From Acrocarpospora corrugata (lineage in GTDB: Bacteria > Actinomycetota > Actinomycetes > Streptosporangiales > Streptosporangiaceae): a stretch of DNA of 64,000 nt. The notes beneath the pieces are model-generated. The model was given only the letters and a program-made list of their open reading frames with translations. It was not told where the DNA came from and did no database searches. Positions 17,208-27,447 of this stretch are shown piece by piece (within the stretch, counting starts at the first letter, position 1; each line of letters starts with the position of its first letter). The stretch lies in NCBI RefSeq assembly GCF_009687845.1, contig NZ_BLAD01000045.1:1-64000 (forward strand), in the 5' to 3' direction. The translations under genes and the position numbers were made by a program.

Positions 17208-17424
17208 CAATCCACCATGGGGCGGGTCGGCACGATGACGCTGGGTCGAGGCATGGAGCCCTCCGGGTTCGACGTTTCCAGCCAACATGAACACCGAATC
17301 GCCAGGTCATGCCAGGCTTTGTCGTTTCGTGGCGACGAGATGGCAGTTTCCTTGCCGAAGGCAAGCCATGCCCGAATGGTGGAGGCCTCAGAAAACTCCC
17401 AGGAGGGGGCGTTAGGATGCCGCA

Positions 17425-18234
17425 ATGCACTTGCGTCACACCATTCCCGCCCTCGCCGCCTGCGCGACCCTGGCGCTGCTGCCGACGGCCGGAGCGCAGG
17501 CCGCCCCCGAGGACACGAAGATCACGATCCACGCCGCCCCGGGCAAAAAGGTCGTCCCGTTCTGCGAGACGCACAAGTGTATCGCACTGACGTTCGATGA
17601 CGGCCCGTCGACCAACACCACGAAGCTGCTCGCCACCTTGAAGAAGTACAAGGCCAAGGCGACGTTCTTCGTGATGGGGTCGCAGGTGAAGAAGCACCCG
17701 CTGCTGACCAGGAACATCGTCAAGGGCGGCCACGAGATCGGGAACCACACCTGGAGCCACCCGTGGCTGACCGACCTGTCCTCCGCTGAGATCTACAAAG
17801 AGATCAACGAGACCCAGAAGCTGGTCAAGAAGACCACCGGCAAGACGCCGACGCTGTTCCGCGCCCCCGGCGGCCTGACCGACGACGAGGTGATCGCGGT
17901 CGCGGCCAAGCTGAAGCTGGTCCGGATCCCGGGCACGGTCTCCACCAAGGACTACGTCAAGGACTACCGGCACGTCGACTTCCTCACCACGGCCGCGCTG
18001 GAGGCGGCCGGGCGGAACGAGGTCGTGCTGATGCACGAGACGGTCAAGGAGACCGTCGACTCGATGCCGAAGGTTTTGGCCGCCCTGCAGAAGCAGGGGT
18101 ACTTCTTCGTCACCGTGACCAAGCTGCTGGAAGGTCAGACCCTGGTGCCGGGCGAGTCGTACCCGCAGGAGGAAGGTGCGTCCGGCGAGGTCGACGAAGG
18201 CGACCAGCTGACCGGGCCGGACGGCGAAGTCTAA
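17425..18234 (+). CDS. secreted polysaccharide deacetylase (NodB homology domain)
   Basis: 269 residues with an N-terminal signal peptide (MHLRHTIPALAACATLALLP, cleavage probably after AQA). The NodB domain shows motif 1 TFDDGPS with the catalytic and metal-binding aspartates, motif 2 HTWSHPWL with the two metal-binding histidines, motif 3 RAPGG, and motif 5 VVLMHE. Motif 4 is atypical: VRIPGTVSTKDY where DxxDW is usual. The enzyme should remove N- or O-acetyl groups from a cell-wall or surface glycan outside the membrane. The C-terminal 25 residues are acidic and low-complexity. Its stop overlaps the convergent acyltransferase gene by 4 nt; opposing deacetylase and acyltransferase activities next to a polymer locus suggest tuning of glycan acylation. 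Confidence 0.88.
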   Translation: MHLRHTIPALAACATLALLPTAGAQAAPEDTKITIHAAPGKKVVPFCETHKCIALTFDDGPSTNTTKLLATLKKYKAKATFFVMGSQVKKHPLLTRNIVKGGHEIGNHTWSHPWLTDLSSAEIYKEINETQKLVKKTTGKTPTLFRAPGGLTDDEVIAVAAKLKLVRIPGTVSTKDYVKDYRHVDFLTTAALEAAGRNEVVLMHETVKETVDSMPKVLAALQKQGYFFVTVTKLLEGQTLVPGESYPQEEGASGEVDEGDQLTGPDGEV

Positions 18235-19421
18235 GTCGCGGGCCTGGCGAGACGCTTTCCGAGGCGCTGCGCCGGGCCTTCGACCAGCCGGTAGGTGGCC
18301 CAGCTGAGCAGCAGCAGCACGGTGAGGTAGCCGAGGCCGATGGCGAGCCTGGCGGCCACGGGCAGCGCGCGCACCTCGCCGAAGAGCTCGGGCAGCAGCC
18401 GCAGCAGCGGGTGGTGCAGCAGGTAGACCGAGTAGCTGACCAGGCCCAGCCAGACGAGCACGCCGGGAATGGTCCGGTTTCGCAGCGCCCTGGCGCCGGC
18501 GAAGGTGGCCGCGGCGAGGACCAGCGTGGTGATCCAGACCGGTGCCTGGACCCACCACCAGCCCGCCTGGATCGACCAGATCGGGGAGATCGCCACCAGC
18601 GCGGCGCAGACCGGGACCGGCCAGAACGGGCCGGTGCCGTGCTCCCAGCGGTAGAGCGCGGTCCCGGTGAACATGACGGCGAGAATGGCCGCCCCGAACC
18701 AGGGGACGTAGGCGCTGAAGAGCAGCAGGACCACCGCCATCACGCCGAGCAGATAGGCAGCGGTTGTCCGGAAGTTTCCGGACAACAGGCAGGCCAGCCC
18801 GATGACGAAGAGCACGCCCGACACGATCGCGGGCCACGACCCCCCGAGCACCGGCGAATCGAGCACCACCCCGGTCATGACGGCCACGACGCCGAACACG
18901 ATGGCGTAGACCCCGCTGGCCCGATGCACCCCGCGCACGAACAGCGCCGTGACCAGCAGATAGAACACCATCTCGTACGACAACGTCCACATCGGATCGG
19001 CCAGCCCGCCGATATGCACCACATCAAGCAACATGCTCAGATGCGCGGCCACCCCCGACAGATCCCGGGGCACCTGGACCCGCACCGGAATCCAGATCCC
19101 GACAATCAAAGCAAACGCCACAACAACCAAATACAACGGATACAACCGAAATATCCGGCTTATCCAGAAGGCGCGGACGTCGCCCCGCGATTCCAGCGAG
19201 GCCGGGATGATGTAGCCGCTGACCAGGAAGAACACGAGCACGCCGTACATGCCCATGTTGAACCAATAAGGTCGCAGGCTCGGCATAATCCACGGCAGCA
19301 GGTGCTCCCCCACCACGGCGAGTGCGCCGAGCCCCCGCAACGCGTCCAGCCAGGCCATCCGCCTAGTGCTGCTCGTGATTGGGGGGCTCTGGGCGGAAAG
19401 ACCGCGTTGGGTGGAAATCAC
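18231..19421 (-). CDS. acyltransferase family 3 (OafA/YrhL-like) membrane protein
   Basis: 396 residues with about ten predicted membrane helices and the family opening WLDALRGLGALAVVGEHLL, where the R and the H of the LRG...H motif are conserved. FFLVSGYIIPASLESR (SGxxI...R) and FRLYPLY are also present. Members acetylate or acylate extracellular sugars using acyl-CoA from the cytoplasm. The start is GTG at 19421 with AGG about nine bases upstream; an internal ATG at 19358 (MAWLDALRG) is a possible shorter start. No C-terminal SGNH domain is present. The target is probably the surface polymer made by the preceding cluster, by neighbourhood only. Confidence 0.87.
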   Translation of the reverse strand: MISTQRGLSAQSPPITSSTRRMAWLDALRGLGALAVVGEHLLPWIMPSLRPYWFNMGMYGVLVFFLVSGYIIPASLESRGDVRAFWISRIFRLYPLYLVVVAFALIVGIWIPVRVQVPRDLSGVAAHLSMLLDVVHIGGLADPMWTLSYEMVFYLLVTALFVRGVHRASGVYAIVFGVVAVMTGVVLDSPVLGGSWPAIVSGVLFVIGLACLLSGNFRTTAAYLLGVMAVVLLLFSAYVPWFGAAILAVMFTGTALYRWEHGTGPFWPVPVCAALVAISPIWSIQAGWWWVQAPVWITTLVLAAATFAGARALRNRTIPGVLVWLGLVSYSVYLLHHPLLRLLPELFGEVRALPVAARLAIGLGYLTVLLLLSWATYRLVEGPAQRLGKRLARPAT

Positions 19422-19499
19422 TCGCGCTAACCTACCCGTCCACCAGAGTCCACACTGCCCGACTTACTCGGACTCAGCGGATGAACGAGTGTGTACGGG

Positions 19500-21065
19500 T
19501 CATTCCCACTCAATAGTGCCAGGCGGCTTGCTGGTGATGTCCAGCGTGACACGGTTCACTTCACGGACCTCATTCGTGATCCGGGTGGAGATGCGAGCCA
19601 GCACGTCATAGGGCACCCGGCTCCAGTCGGCGGTCATCGCGTCCTCCGAGGTGACCGGGCGCAGCACGATCGGATGCCCGTACGTCCGGCCGTCGCCCTG
19701 CACCCCGACCGAGCGCACGTCGGCCAGCAGCACCACCGGGCACTGCCAGATGTCGCGGTCGAGCCCGGCGCGGGAGAGTTCCTCACGGGCGATCGCGTCC
19801 GCTTCGCGCAGGATGTCGAGCCGCTCCTGGGTGACCTCGCCGATGATGCGAATGCCCAGGCCGGGGCCCGGGAACGGCTGCCGCCAGACCATCGCGGCCG
19901 GGAGCCCCAACTCTTCGCCGGCCCGGCGGACTTCGTCCTTGAACAGCGCCCGTAGTGGTTCCACCAGCGCGAATTTCAGATCATCGGGCAGGCCGCCGAC
20001 GTTGTGGTGCGACTTGATGTTCGCGGTCCCGGTGCCGCCGCCCGACTCCACCACGTCCGGATAGAGCGTGCCCTGGACCAGGAAATCGGCCGGTCCGTCG
20101 GCCAGGATGGCGCGCTGTTCGTCCTCGAAGACCCGGATGAACTCGCGTCCGATGATCTTGCGCTTCTCTTCCGGGTCGGTCACCCCCGCCAGCGCCTTGA
20201 GGAACCGCTCGGCCGCGTCCACCACCCGTAGCTTCACGCCGGTGGCGGCCACGAAGTCCTGCTCGACCTGGACCGCCTCGCCCTTGCGCAGCAGTCCGTG
20301 GTCGACGAACACGCAGGTCAGCCGGTCGCCGATGGCTCGCTGCACGATCGCGGCGGCCACCGCGGAGTCCACGCCGCCGGACAGCGCGCAGATCGCCCGC
20401 CCGTCCCCCACCTGCGCCTGGACGGCCGCGACCGCGTCCTCGACGATGTTGAGCATGGTCCAGGACGGACGGCACCCCGCCGCGTCCAGGAAGTGCTTGA
20501 GCACGGCCTGCCCGTGAGCGGAATGCATCACCTCGGGGTGGAACTGCACCCCGTAGATCCCGCGCGCGACGTCCTCGAAGCCCGCCACCGGCGTGTCCGC
20601 CGTGGACGCGGTGACCAGGAACCCGTCCGGGGCCGCCACCACGGAGTCGCCGTGCGACATCCACACCTGCTGCGCGGCCGGCAGCCCGGCGAACAGCATT
20701 CCCTCGCGGAGCACGGTCAGCGCGGTCCCGCCGAACTCGGCCGCCCCCGTCCGGGCGACCCGGCCGCCCAGGGCCTGGGCCATGACCTGGAAGCCGTAGC
20801 AGATGCCGAAGGTCGGCACCCCGGTCTCGAAGAGCCCCTCCGGCACGGCCGGGGCGCCCCCGGCGTACACCGACGAGGGGCCGCCGGACAGGATGATCGC
20901 CTTCGGTCGTTTGGCCAGCATCTCGGCCACCGGCATGGTGGACGGGACGATCTCGGAGTACACGTGGCATTCGCGGACGCGACGCGCGATCAACTGCGCG
21001 TACTGCGCGCCGAAGTCCACCACCAAGACCGTGTCGAACTCCGACTGCCGCACTTCACCGGACAC
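19500..21065 (-). CDS. guaA: GMP synthase (glutamine-hydrolysing)
   Basis: 521 residues, full length. The N-terminal class I amidotransferase has the nucleophile in TFGICYGFQ (Cys89) and the catalytic His/Glu in VQFHPEV. The ATP pyrophosphatase domain has the P-loop [13 protein letters not shown], followed by the dimerisation domain ending [13 protein letters not shown]. It converts XMP to GMP with ATP and glutamine, the last step of GMP synthesis, after the guaB product encoded 11 kb away on the same strand. The start is GTG at 21065. It is divergent from the kinase gene across a 138-bp spacer in which I see no clear operator. Confidence 0.97.
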   Translation of the reverse strand: MSGEVRQSEFDTVLVVDFGAQYAQLIARRVRECHVYSEIVPSTMPVAEMLAKRPKAIILSGGPSSVYAGGAPAVPEGLFETGVPTFGICYGFQVMAQALGGRVARTGAAEFGGTALTVLREGMLFAGLPAAQQVWMSHGDSVVAAPDGFLVTASTADTPVAGFEDVARGIYGVQFHPEVMHSAHGQAVLKHFLDAAGCRPSWTMLNIVEDAVAAVQAQVGDGRAICALSGGVDSAVAAAIVQRAIGDRLTCVFVDHGLLRKGEAVQVEQDFVAATGVKLRVVDAAERFLKALAGVTDPEEKRKIIGREFIRVFEDEQRAILADGPADFLVQGTLYPDVVESGGGTGTANIKSHHNVGGLPDDLKFALVEPLRALFKDEVRRAGEELGLPAAMVWRQPFPGPGLGIRIIGEVTQERLDILREADAIAREELSRAGLDRDIWQCPVVLLADVRSVGVQGDGRTYGHPIVLRPVTSEDAMTADWSRVPYDVLARISTRITNEVREVNRVTLDITSKPPGTIEWE

Positions 21066-21203
21066 AGCGAGACCCCCAAGGCAAGAACCAGCGGTCTCAC
21101 CAGTCTATCGACGCCGCTCTCCCACCCGTACGGACCTCGGCGGGGTTACAACCATCAGGACACGATGCTTCCGCCGAGTCTTCGGTGGATCCACAATTCT
21201 CCT

Positions 21204-23402
21204 ATGCCGGAAATCGTTTCACTGAGGTCGGGCGATCCCCACAACCTGGGTGCGTACCGCCTTCAGGGGCGAATCGGAGAAGGTGGCCAGGGGGTCGTCT
21301 ATCTCGGGGTGGGCTCCACCGGGGACCAGGTCGCCGTCAAGTTGCTCCGGTCCGACCTGGCCGGGGACCCGATGATGCGCGAGCGCTTCCTGCGGGAGGT
21401 CGACGCCGCCAAGCGGGTCTCGCCGTTCTGCACGGCGCAGCTGATCGAGACGGGTGTCGCGGGCGACCAGCCGTACATCGTGAGCGAGTACATCGAGGGG
21501 CCCACGCTCCAGCAGCGGGTGCTCGCGTCGGGGCCGCTCAGCGGGCCCGCGCTGCACCGGCTGGCGATCGGGACGGCGACCGCACTGGCGGCGATCCACC
21601 AGGCCGGCGTGGTGCACCGCGACTTCAAACCGGCCAACGTGATCATGGGCCCGGACGGGCCGAGAGTGATCGACTTCGGCATCGCGAAGGCGCTGGACGC
21701 GTCCTCGACCCAGACCTCCCGGCCGGTGGGCACCCCCGCCTACATGGCGCCGGAGCAGATCATGGGCCACCAGGTCGGGCCGCCCGCCGACCTGTTCGCC
21801 TGGGCCTGCACGATTCTTTACGCGGCGACCGGGAACAGCCCGTTCGGCAGCGACACGCTCCCCGCGGTGATCAACCGCATCCTGAACGCCGACGCGAGCA
21901 CGGACGCGCTGCACGGGCTGCTGCGGGACGTGGTCGAATCGTGCATCGCCAAGGATCCGCGGGGCCGGCCCACGGCGGAACAGGTGCTGCTGCGGCTGCT
22001 CCAGCATTCGCAGCCGAACGCCACGATCCTCCAGGAAGCGGCCGCCGCGGCCGGCAGCGCGGCCCCGCCGGGATACGGCGCGCCGCCGCAGAACCACTGG
22101 GCGCCCCCTGGCACGCAGCCGCCACCGCCGTACGCGCCGACCAAGCAGTACGCGGCCGGCGTTCCGCCGCAGACGGGCTCCTACGGCATGCCGCCGATGA
22201 ACCAGCCGATGAACCAGCCGCAGAACCAGCCGCTGCGTCCGCCGGTCAACCAGCCGCCGCCTCCGCCGTACCACCCGCAGCCGATCCACCAGATGGGCAC
22301 GCAGGTGGCGGCCGGGCCGAAGGGGTCCAGGGTCGGGCTGGCCGTGCTCGCCGTCGGGGTGGCCGTGGTCGCGATCGTGGCGGTGGTCGTGGTCGCGATG
22401 CGCAACGACGACGGCGGGACGGACCAGGCGAGCACGTTCTCGTCGGTCAGCGCGTCGCCCGCGGCCTCCAGCCCGGAGCCGGAGCCGAGTCCGAGCCCGA
22501 CGGCGACGGTGGTCCGGACGAAGTTACCCGGACTGTCCGCCTACCTGTACGAGGCGTCGACCGACCCGCTCGCGCTGACGTACTACGACGTCAGCGACTC
22601 CAAGCAGGACTGGACCAACTACCCGCGAGAGTCACGCGACGGGAAGTTCACCCGGAGCAAGAAATACTGGCAGCAGTACCTGTCGCCGGACGGGGTCTAC
22701 GCGGTCGGACGGCCCCGCAACTACCTGACGGACGACTTCCACGGGGTGGACATCATCACCCGGGCCACCGGCGCGGTGCAGTCCCTCAAGACGGTCAAAC
22801 TGCCGCTCACCTACGAGTACGGCGAATGGTCCAGGAACAGCAACCGCGTGCTCTTCACCATCCTCAACCCGAGCGGCGAGGACTGGACCGTCAAGGGCTT
22901 CCTGGTGATCGAGCCGGCCACCGGCAAGGTCACCATCCGCCGGATCAACGACCCCGCGATCAAGGACGGCCGCTTCTACTGGAGCCCCGACGAGTCTGGA
23001 TTTGTCACCTCTTACACGGATGAGACGACGAGTGGGCTGCGGCACTACAACTTCGCGGGCGAGGTCGTGAAGACGATCCCCGGCGTCGGGGTGCCGAACA
23101 ACTCGGCGGGCGGGCTGTACTCCCCGTCTGGAGATCTGTTCGTCACGAAATGCCCGGACGCGAGCGCGGGGACCTGCATCTGGGACTCCGAAACGGGGGC
23201 CGCGCAGACCCAGTTCACCTCCGACTGCAATCGGGTCCTCGGCTGGTGGGACGAACAGCACGTCTACTGCTGGATCTCACCGACCGACAAGTCCTCGAAC
23301 GTGTCCGTGGTCGACCTCAACGGCGACGTCGTACGCAAACTCATCGAGACCTCGGACGTGAAGAGCCTGTCCCCCTACTACTCGCGCACCGGTAACAGTT
23401 GA
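21204..23402 (+). CDS. receptor-type serine/threonine protein kinase with extracellular beta-propeller-like domain
   Basis: 732 residues from the ATG at 21204, chosen over the in-frame ATG at 21165 because MPEIVSLRSGDPHNLGAYRL is the usual start of this family. The kinase domain covers about 18-265: G-loop GEGGQGVVYLG (25-35), Lys46, HRD 138-140 (HRDFKPANV), DFG 157-159, APE 182-184. A Pro/Gln-rich juxtamembrane stretch (285-365, with PMNQPMNQPQNQP) leads to one membrane helix (about 377-399). The outer part has a Ser/Pro linker and then about 220 residues of repeated strand-turn blocks (LSPDGVYAVG, WSRNSNRVLF, WSPDESGFV, YSPSGDLFV) typical of TolB/WD-like propellers. It probably senses an extracellular ligand and phosphorylates cytoplasmic targets. 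The beta-propeller lipoprotein gene follows 43 bp downstream. Confidence 0.92.
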   Translation: MPEIVSLRSGDPHNLGAYRLQGRIGEGGQGVVYLGVGSTGDQVAVKLLRSDLAGDPMMRERFLREVDAAKRVSPFCTAQLIETGVAGDQPYIVSEYIEGPTLQQRVLASGPLSGPALHRLAIGTATALAAIHQAGVVHRDFKPANVIMGPDGPRVIDFGIAKALDASSTQTSRPVGTPAYMAPEQIMGHQVGPPADLFAWACTILYAATGNSPFGSDTLPAVINRILNADASTDALHGLLRDVVESCIAKDPRGRPTAEQVLLRLLQHSQPNATILQEAAAAAGSAAPPGYGAPPQNHWAPPGTQPPPPYAPTKQYAAGVPPQTGSYGMPPMNQPMNQPQNQPLRPPVNQPPPPPYHPQPIHQMGTQVAAGPKGSRVGLAVLAVGVAVVAIVAVVVVAMRNDDGGTDQASTFSSVSASPAASSPEPEPSPSPTATVVRTKLPGLSAYLYEASTDPLALTYYDVSDSKQDWTNYPRESRDGKFTRSKKYWQQYLSPDGVYAVGRPRNYLTDDFHGVDIITRATGAVQSLKTVKLPLTYEYGEWSRNSNRVLFTILNPSGEDWTVKGFLVIEPATGKVTIRRINDPAIKDGRFYWSPDESGFVTSYTDETTSGLRHYNFAGEVVKTIPGVGVPNNSAGGLYSPSGDLFVTKCPDASAGTCIWDSETGAAQTQFTSDCNRVLGWWDEQHVYCWISPTDKSSNVSVVDLNGDVVRKLIETSDVKSLSPYYSRTGNS

Positions 23403-23445
23403 GATCCGCCCTGAACCGGGCCAGAACCGCATCCGTGAATGGGGC

Positions 23446-25572
23446 ATGAGGATTTCGATTGGGGCAGCCGGAGCGGTGGCCGTCGCACTGCTGGCCACCG
23501 CGTGCGCGTCCGGCGGCAGTGGCGGGGTCCCCGCACCGGCCTCGGTCAACTTGACCGGCAAGATCCAGCTCGTCTCGTACGACGGGTGCGACGACATGCT
23601 CGCCAGCCTGCGCACGCTGACCGCCAAGAACGTCGGAGCGTGGGGCTTCGGCATGCCGATGGTCGCGCTGGAGGCCCAGGACTCGATGCCGGCCGCGCGG
23701 AGCACCGCCGGCAGCGGAAGCGCGGGCTCGTATTCGACCACCAACGTGCACGAAGCCGGAGTGGACGAGCCCGACCTGGTCAAGACGGACGGCTCGCGGG
23801 TGATCGTGGTCACCCAGGGCGTGCTGAGGGTGATCGACACGGCCAGCCGGAAGGTCACCGGTGAGCTCCGGCTGGTGCCGAGGGAGCAGAGCTGGATGCC
23901 GGCCGACCTGCTGGTCTCCGGGAACCGGGCGCTGGTGCTGATGACCCAGGGCGGCGGGCTGGCGGTGGACACCACCGCCCGGATCCGCCCCATGCTCGGC
24001 CCGAAGTACGTGCTGGTGGATCTGTCCGGCGCGCCGAAAGAGCTGGGCTCGATGTCGATGACCGGCAGCCACGTGGACGCCCGGATGGTGGGCAGCACCG
24101 TCCGCATCGTGGTCAAGTCCACGCCCGACATCGCCTTCCCCGAGCCGAAGCCGAACGCGAAGGACGCCGAACTGCTGGCCGCGAACAGGGCCGCCGTCGA
24201 GCGCGCGCCGATCGAGGCGTGGCTGCCCAAGTTCGAGATCGAGTCCGGCGGCGTGAAAACGCCGGGCAGGGTGAAGTGCGAGAACGTCAGCCACCCCGCC
24301 GAGTTCTCCGGCACGTCCATGCTGAGCGTGCACACCCTCGACCTGAACGGCTCCTTCGGCACGGTCGAGCCGATCAGCGTCGCCGCCGACGGCGACACGG
24401 TGTACGGGACGAAGGACAGCCTCTACGTCACCAGCAACCCGCAGCTCTGGTTCATGCCGACCGTCCTGATGCCCGAAGCGGTCGACCCGCCGGCCGATCC
24501 GGTCAAGCCCGCACCGGACCCGGAGATGCCCACCCTGATCCCGGACGCCTCCCCCGGCGCGATCGCCCCCGAGGTCCAGCCGACCCACCCCGAGGCCGAG
24601 AAGATCACCCCGCCGACGCCCGGAGTCGAGACCGTCGCCCCGCCGACGCCCGCTCCGACGCCCAAGGCGGAAACCATCGCCCCGCCGACGCCCGCTCCGA
24701 CGCCCACCGCTCCGCCGGAGCGGACCGAAATCCACCGGTTCGACATCACCGCCGTGGGTTCACCCCGCTACGTGAGCTCCGGTTCGGTCCCCGGCCGCCT
24801 GCTCAACCAGTACTCGCTGTCCGAGCACGCCGGACAGCTGCGGATCGCGACCACCTCAACCCCGCAGACCCCGAACGCCAAGAGTGAAAGCGCCGTCTAC
24901 ATCCTCAAAGCCGACACTCTCGCCCAGGTCGGCTCGGTCACCGGCCTCGGCAAGGACGAGCAGATCTACTCGGTCCGCTTCATCGGCGACCTCGGCTACG
25001 TCGTCACCTTCCGCCAGGTCGACCCGCTGTACGCCCTCGATCTCCGCGACCCGGCCGCCCCCAAGGTCACCGGCGAACTCAAAATCACCGGCTACTCCGC
25101 GTACCTGCACCCCGGCGCCCCCGGCCGCCTGATCGGCGTCGGCCAGGAAGCCAACCAGGAAGGCCGCCAGGCCGGCACCCAGGTATCGCTCTTCGACGTC
25201 TCCAACCCCGCGACCCCCCAGGTCCTGGGCCGCTTCTTCCAGGAGGAGAGCGGCTCCGACGTCGAATGGGACCCGCACGCCTTCCTCTACTGGCCCGCGG
25301 ACGGCCTCGCCATGATGCCCCTCACCAGCTGGGCCAACAACTGGTCAGAAGGCAGCTCCGCCCTGGTCCTGCGCATCACCGACACCGAAATCGCCAAACT
25401 CGGCACGATCACCCACCCCAAGATCGCCCAGCAGACCGAGTTCGCCCCTCTCAACCCTGGCATCCGCCGCTGCCTGATCATCGGCGAATCCATCTGGACC
25501 CTCTCCGACCTGGGCCTGAAGCTCAACGACGCCAAGACCCTCGACGACCAGACCTGGATCCCGTTCAGCTAG
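23446..25572 (+). CDS. secreted beta-propeller lipoprotein (Beta_propel family)
   Basis: 708 residues. The N-terminal signal ends in LLATAC, a reasonable lipobox with Cys20, so it is probably lipid-anchored on the outer face of the membrane. NVHEAGVDEPDLVKTDG followed by RVIVVTQGVLRVID is the hallmark of the Beta_propel (PF09826) family. The C-terminal half repeats blade-like segments (YILKADTLAQVGSVTGL, IYSVRFIGDLGYVVTFRQVDPLYALDL, SDVEWDPHAFLYW). About residues 345-425 form an inserted Pro-rich linker with an internal repeat, APPTPAPTP, twice; the same duplication is visible in DNA at about 24640-24663 and 24676-24709. Function of the family is unknown. Co-orientation with the propeller kinase suggests a shared envelope pathway. 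Confidence 0.88.
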   Translation: MRISIGAAGAVAVALLATACASGGSGGVPAPASVNLTGKIQLVSYDGCDDMLASLRTLTAKNVGAWGFGMPMVALEAQDSMPAARSTAGSGSAGSYSTTNVHEAGVDEPDLVKTDGSRVIVVTQGVLRVIDTASRKVTGELRLVPREQSWMPADLLVSGNRALVLMTQGGGLAVDTTARIRPMLGPKYVLVDLSGAPKELGSMSMTGSHVDARMVGSTVRIVVKSTPDIAFPEPKPNAKDAELLAANRAAVERAPIEAWLPKFEIESGGVKTPGRVKCENVSHPAEFSGTSMLSVHTLDLNGSFGTVEPISVAADGDTVYGTKDSLYVTSNPQLWFMPTVLMPEAVDPPADPVKPAPDPEMPTLIPDASPGAIAPEVQPTHPEAEKITPPTPGVETVAPPTPAPTPKAETIAPPTPAPTPTAPPERTEIHRFDITAVGSPRYVSSGSVPGRLLNQYSLSEHAGQLRIATTSTPQTPNAKSESAVYILKADTLAQVGSVTGLGKDEQIYSVRFIGDLGYVVTFRQVDPLYALDLRDPAAPKVTGELKITGYSAYLHPGAPGRLIGVGQEANQEGRQAGTQVSLFDVSNPATPQVLGRFFQEESGSDVEWDPHAFLYWPADGLAMMPLTSWANNWSEGSSALVLRITDTEIAKLGTITHPKIAQQTEFAPLNPGIRRCLIIGESIWTLSDLGLKLNDAKTLDDQTWIPFS

Positions 25573-25590
25573 CGAACACTCAGAGAGCGC

Positions 25591-27333
25591 TTAGAGAGCG
25601 CGCCCCTCAGGGCTGGCCACCGGGACGATCTCGGGGGCGCCCATCTGGATGGCGTCGGCCTCCTGGTCGGTGTCCTGCTCCTGGGAGGCGCGTTCGGCCT
25701 CAACGCGTTTGGTGTAGTACTCGACCTCGCGTTTGACCTGTTCGGAGTCCCAGCCGAGCGGGCCGGCCAGGAGTTCCGCGGCCTCCTCGGCGACGGCGAG
25801 GCCGCGGTGGAAGGTCTCGATGGAGATGTGGGTACGGCGGGTCAGGACATCGTTGAGGTGCCGGGCGCCCTCGTGGGTGGCGGCGTAGACGATCTCGGCC
25901 CGGAGGTAGTCGTCGGCGCCGGTGAGGGGGCGGGCCAGGGTGGGGTCGGCTTCGATGAGTTCGAGGACCTCTTCGGTCATCGATCCGTACCGCTGGAGGA
26001 GATGCTCGATCCGGGCCACGTGCAGGCCGGAGGATTCGGCGAGGCGGTGCCGGGAGTTCCACTGGGCCTGGTAGCCCTCGGCTCCGGCGAGCGGGATCCG
26101 ATCCGTACAGGACGCGGGAACCCGCAGGTCCAGCCCGTGCGCGACCGCGTCCACGGCGTCGGCGGCCATCACCCGGTAGGTCGTGAACTTGCCCCCGGCG
26201 ACCATGACCAGCCCCGGAACCGGATGGGCGACCACGTGCTCGCGGGACAGCTGGGAGGTCTGCTCGGACTCGCCGCGCAGCAACGGCCGCAGCCCCGCGT
26301 ACACGCCTTCGACGTCGTCCCTGGTCAGCGGCACGGAGAGGACCGCGTTCACATGATCGAGAACGTAGTCGATGTCGGTACGGGACGCCGCCGGATGCGC
26401 CTTGTCGAGAGTCCACGCGGTGTCGGTGGTCCCGATGATCCAGTGCCTTCCCCAAGGAATCACGAACAGCACTGATTTTTCGGTGCGAAGGATGATTCCG
26501 GTGAGCGAATGGATGCGATCCCGAGGCACCAGCAGATGCACGCCCTTGGAGGCTTTCACGTGGATCTGCCCACGCCCGCCCACCAGCTCCTGGATGTCGT
26601 CCGTCCAGACCCCGGTCGCGTTGACCACCTGCCGGGCCCGGACATCCAGCTCGGTCCCGGTCTCCAGGTCACAGACCCGGACCCCGGTGACCCGCTCCCC
26701 TTCCCGCAGGAACCCCACCACCTGCGCCCGAGACGCCACCTGCGCCCCATAATCGGCAGCCGTCCTGAGCAGGGTCATCACATACCGCGCGTCGTCCACC
26801 TGCGCGTCCCAGTACTGCACCGCCCCCGTGAACGCGGTCCGCTTCAACGCCGGAGCCAGCCGCAGCGCCCGCCGCCGCGACAGATGCCGGTGCCCCGGCA
26901 CCCCCCGGGTGCCCCCGAACGAGAACCCCAGACTGTCGTACAGAACCAGCCCGGCCCCCACATACGGCCGCTCCCACCCCGTATGCGTCAGCGGGAAGAG
27001 AAACGGCACAGGCCGCACCAGATGCGGCGCGATCCGCTGCAACAGCAGCGAACGCTCCTGCAGCGCCTCCCGCACCAGATCGAAATTGAGCTGCTCCAGA
27101 TACCGCAACCCGCCGTGGATCAGCTTCGACGACCGCGACGAGGTCCCCGACGCGAAGTCCCGCGCCTCCACCAGCCCGACCGACAGGCCGCGCGTGGCCG
27201 CGTCCAGCGCCACCCCCGCGCCGACCACACCCCCGCCGACCACGACCACATCAAGCTCATGTGACCCCATCCGGCTCAATGCGGCGTGCCGCTCGGCCGG
27301 GCCGAGCCTCGCTGTCCCCAGTCGGGCCGTCAT
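25591..27333 (-). CDS. glpD: aerobic glycerol-3-phosphate dehydrogenase
   Basis: 580 residues, full length for the family. The FAD-binding motif is [21 protein letters not shown], with the later ARDFASGTSSRSSKLIHGGLRYLE substrate/FAD segment diagnostic for GlpD/GlpA. The C-terminal domain (about 400-540) is the DAO_C helical region. It oxidises sn-glycerol-3-phosphate to dihydroxyacetone phosphate at the membrane, feeding electrons to quinone. An extra Glu/Asp-rich tail follows. Glycerol-3-phosphate is also the precursor for CDP-glycerol used by the TagF-like enzymes, so this gene could influence polymer precursor supply; that link is inference. It is divergent from nagA and convergent with the Beta_propel gene, with an 18-bp gap. 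Confidence 0.96.
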   Translation of the reverse strand: MTARLGTARLGPAERHAALSRMGSHELDVVVVGGGVVGAGVALDAATRGLSVGLVEARDFASGTSSRSSKLIHGGLRYLEQLNFDLVREALQERSLLLQRIAPHLVRPVPFLFPLTHTGWERPYVGAGLVLYDSLGFSFGGTRGVPGHRHLSRRRALRLAPALKRTAFTGAVQYWDAQVDDARYVMTLLRTAADYGAQVASRAQVVGFLREGERVTGVRVCDLETGTELDVRARQVVNATGVWTDDIQELVGGRGQIHVKASKGVHLLVPRDRIHSLTGIILRTEKSVLFVIPWGRHWIIGTTDTAWTLDKAHPAASRTDIDYVLDHVNAVLSVPLTRDDVEGVYAGLRPLLRGESEQTSQLSREHVVAHPVPGLVMVAGGKFTTYRVMAADAVDAVAHGLDLRVPASCTDRIPLAGAEGYQAQWNSRHRLAESSGLHVARIEHLLQRYGSMTEEVLELIEADPTLARPLTGADDYLRAEIVYAATHEGARHLNDVLTRRTHISIETFHRGLAVAEEAAELLAGPLGWDSEQVKREVEYYTKRVEAERASQEQDTDQEADAIQMGAPEIVPVASPEGRAL

Positions 27334-27447
27334 GGATCTCCCTCGGTACGGCTGTCGCGTGATATGTACCCCGAATCTACCGGTCAGTAGCCCCTTGACC
27401 AGTAATCCGCCTCACGAACAGCGCTCGGGAACATGGAGGATATTGCC

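Noticed and set aside
27380-27425. Possible DasR operator before nagA (GGTC ... GACCAGT)
   Set aside because: The half-sites are too far apart for the 16-bp dre consensus, and the centre does not match.
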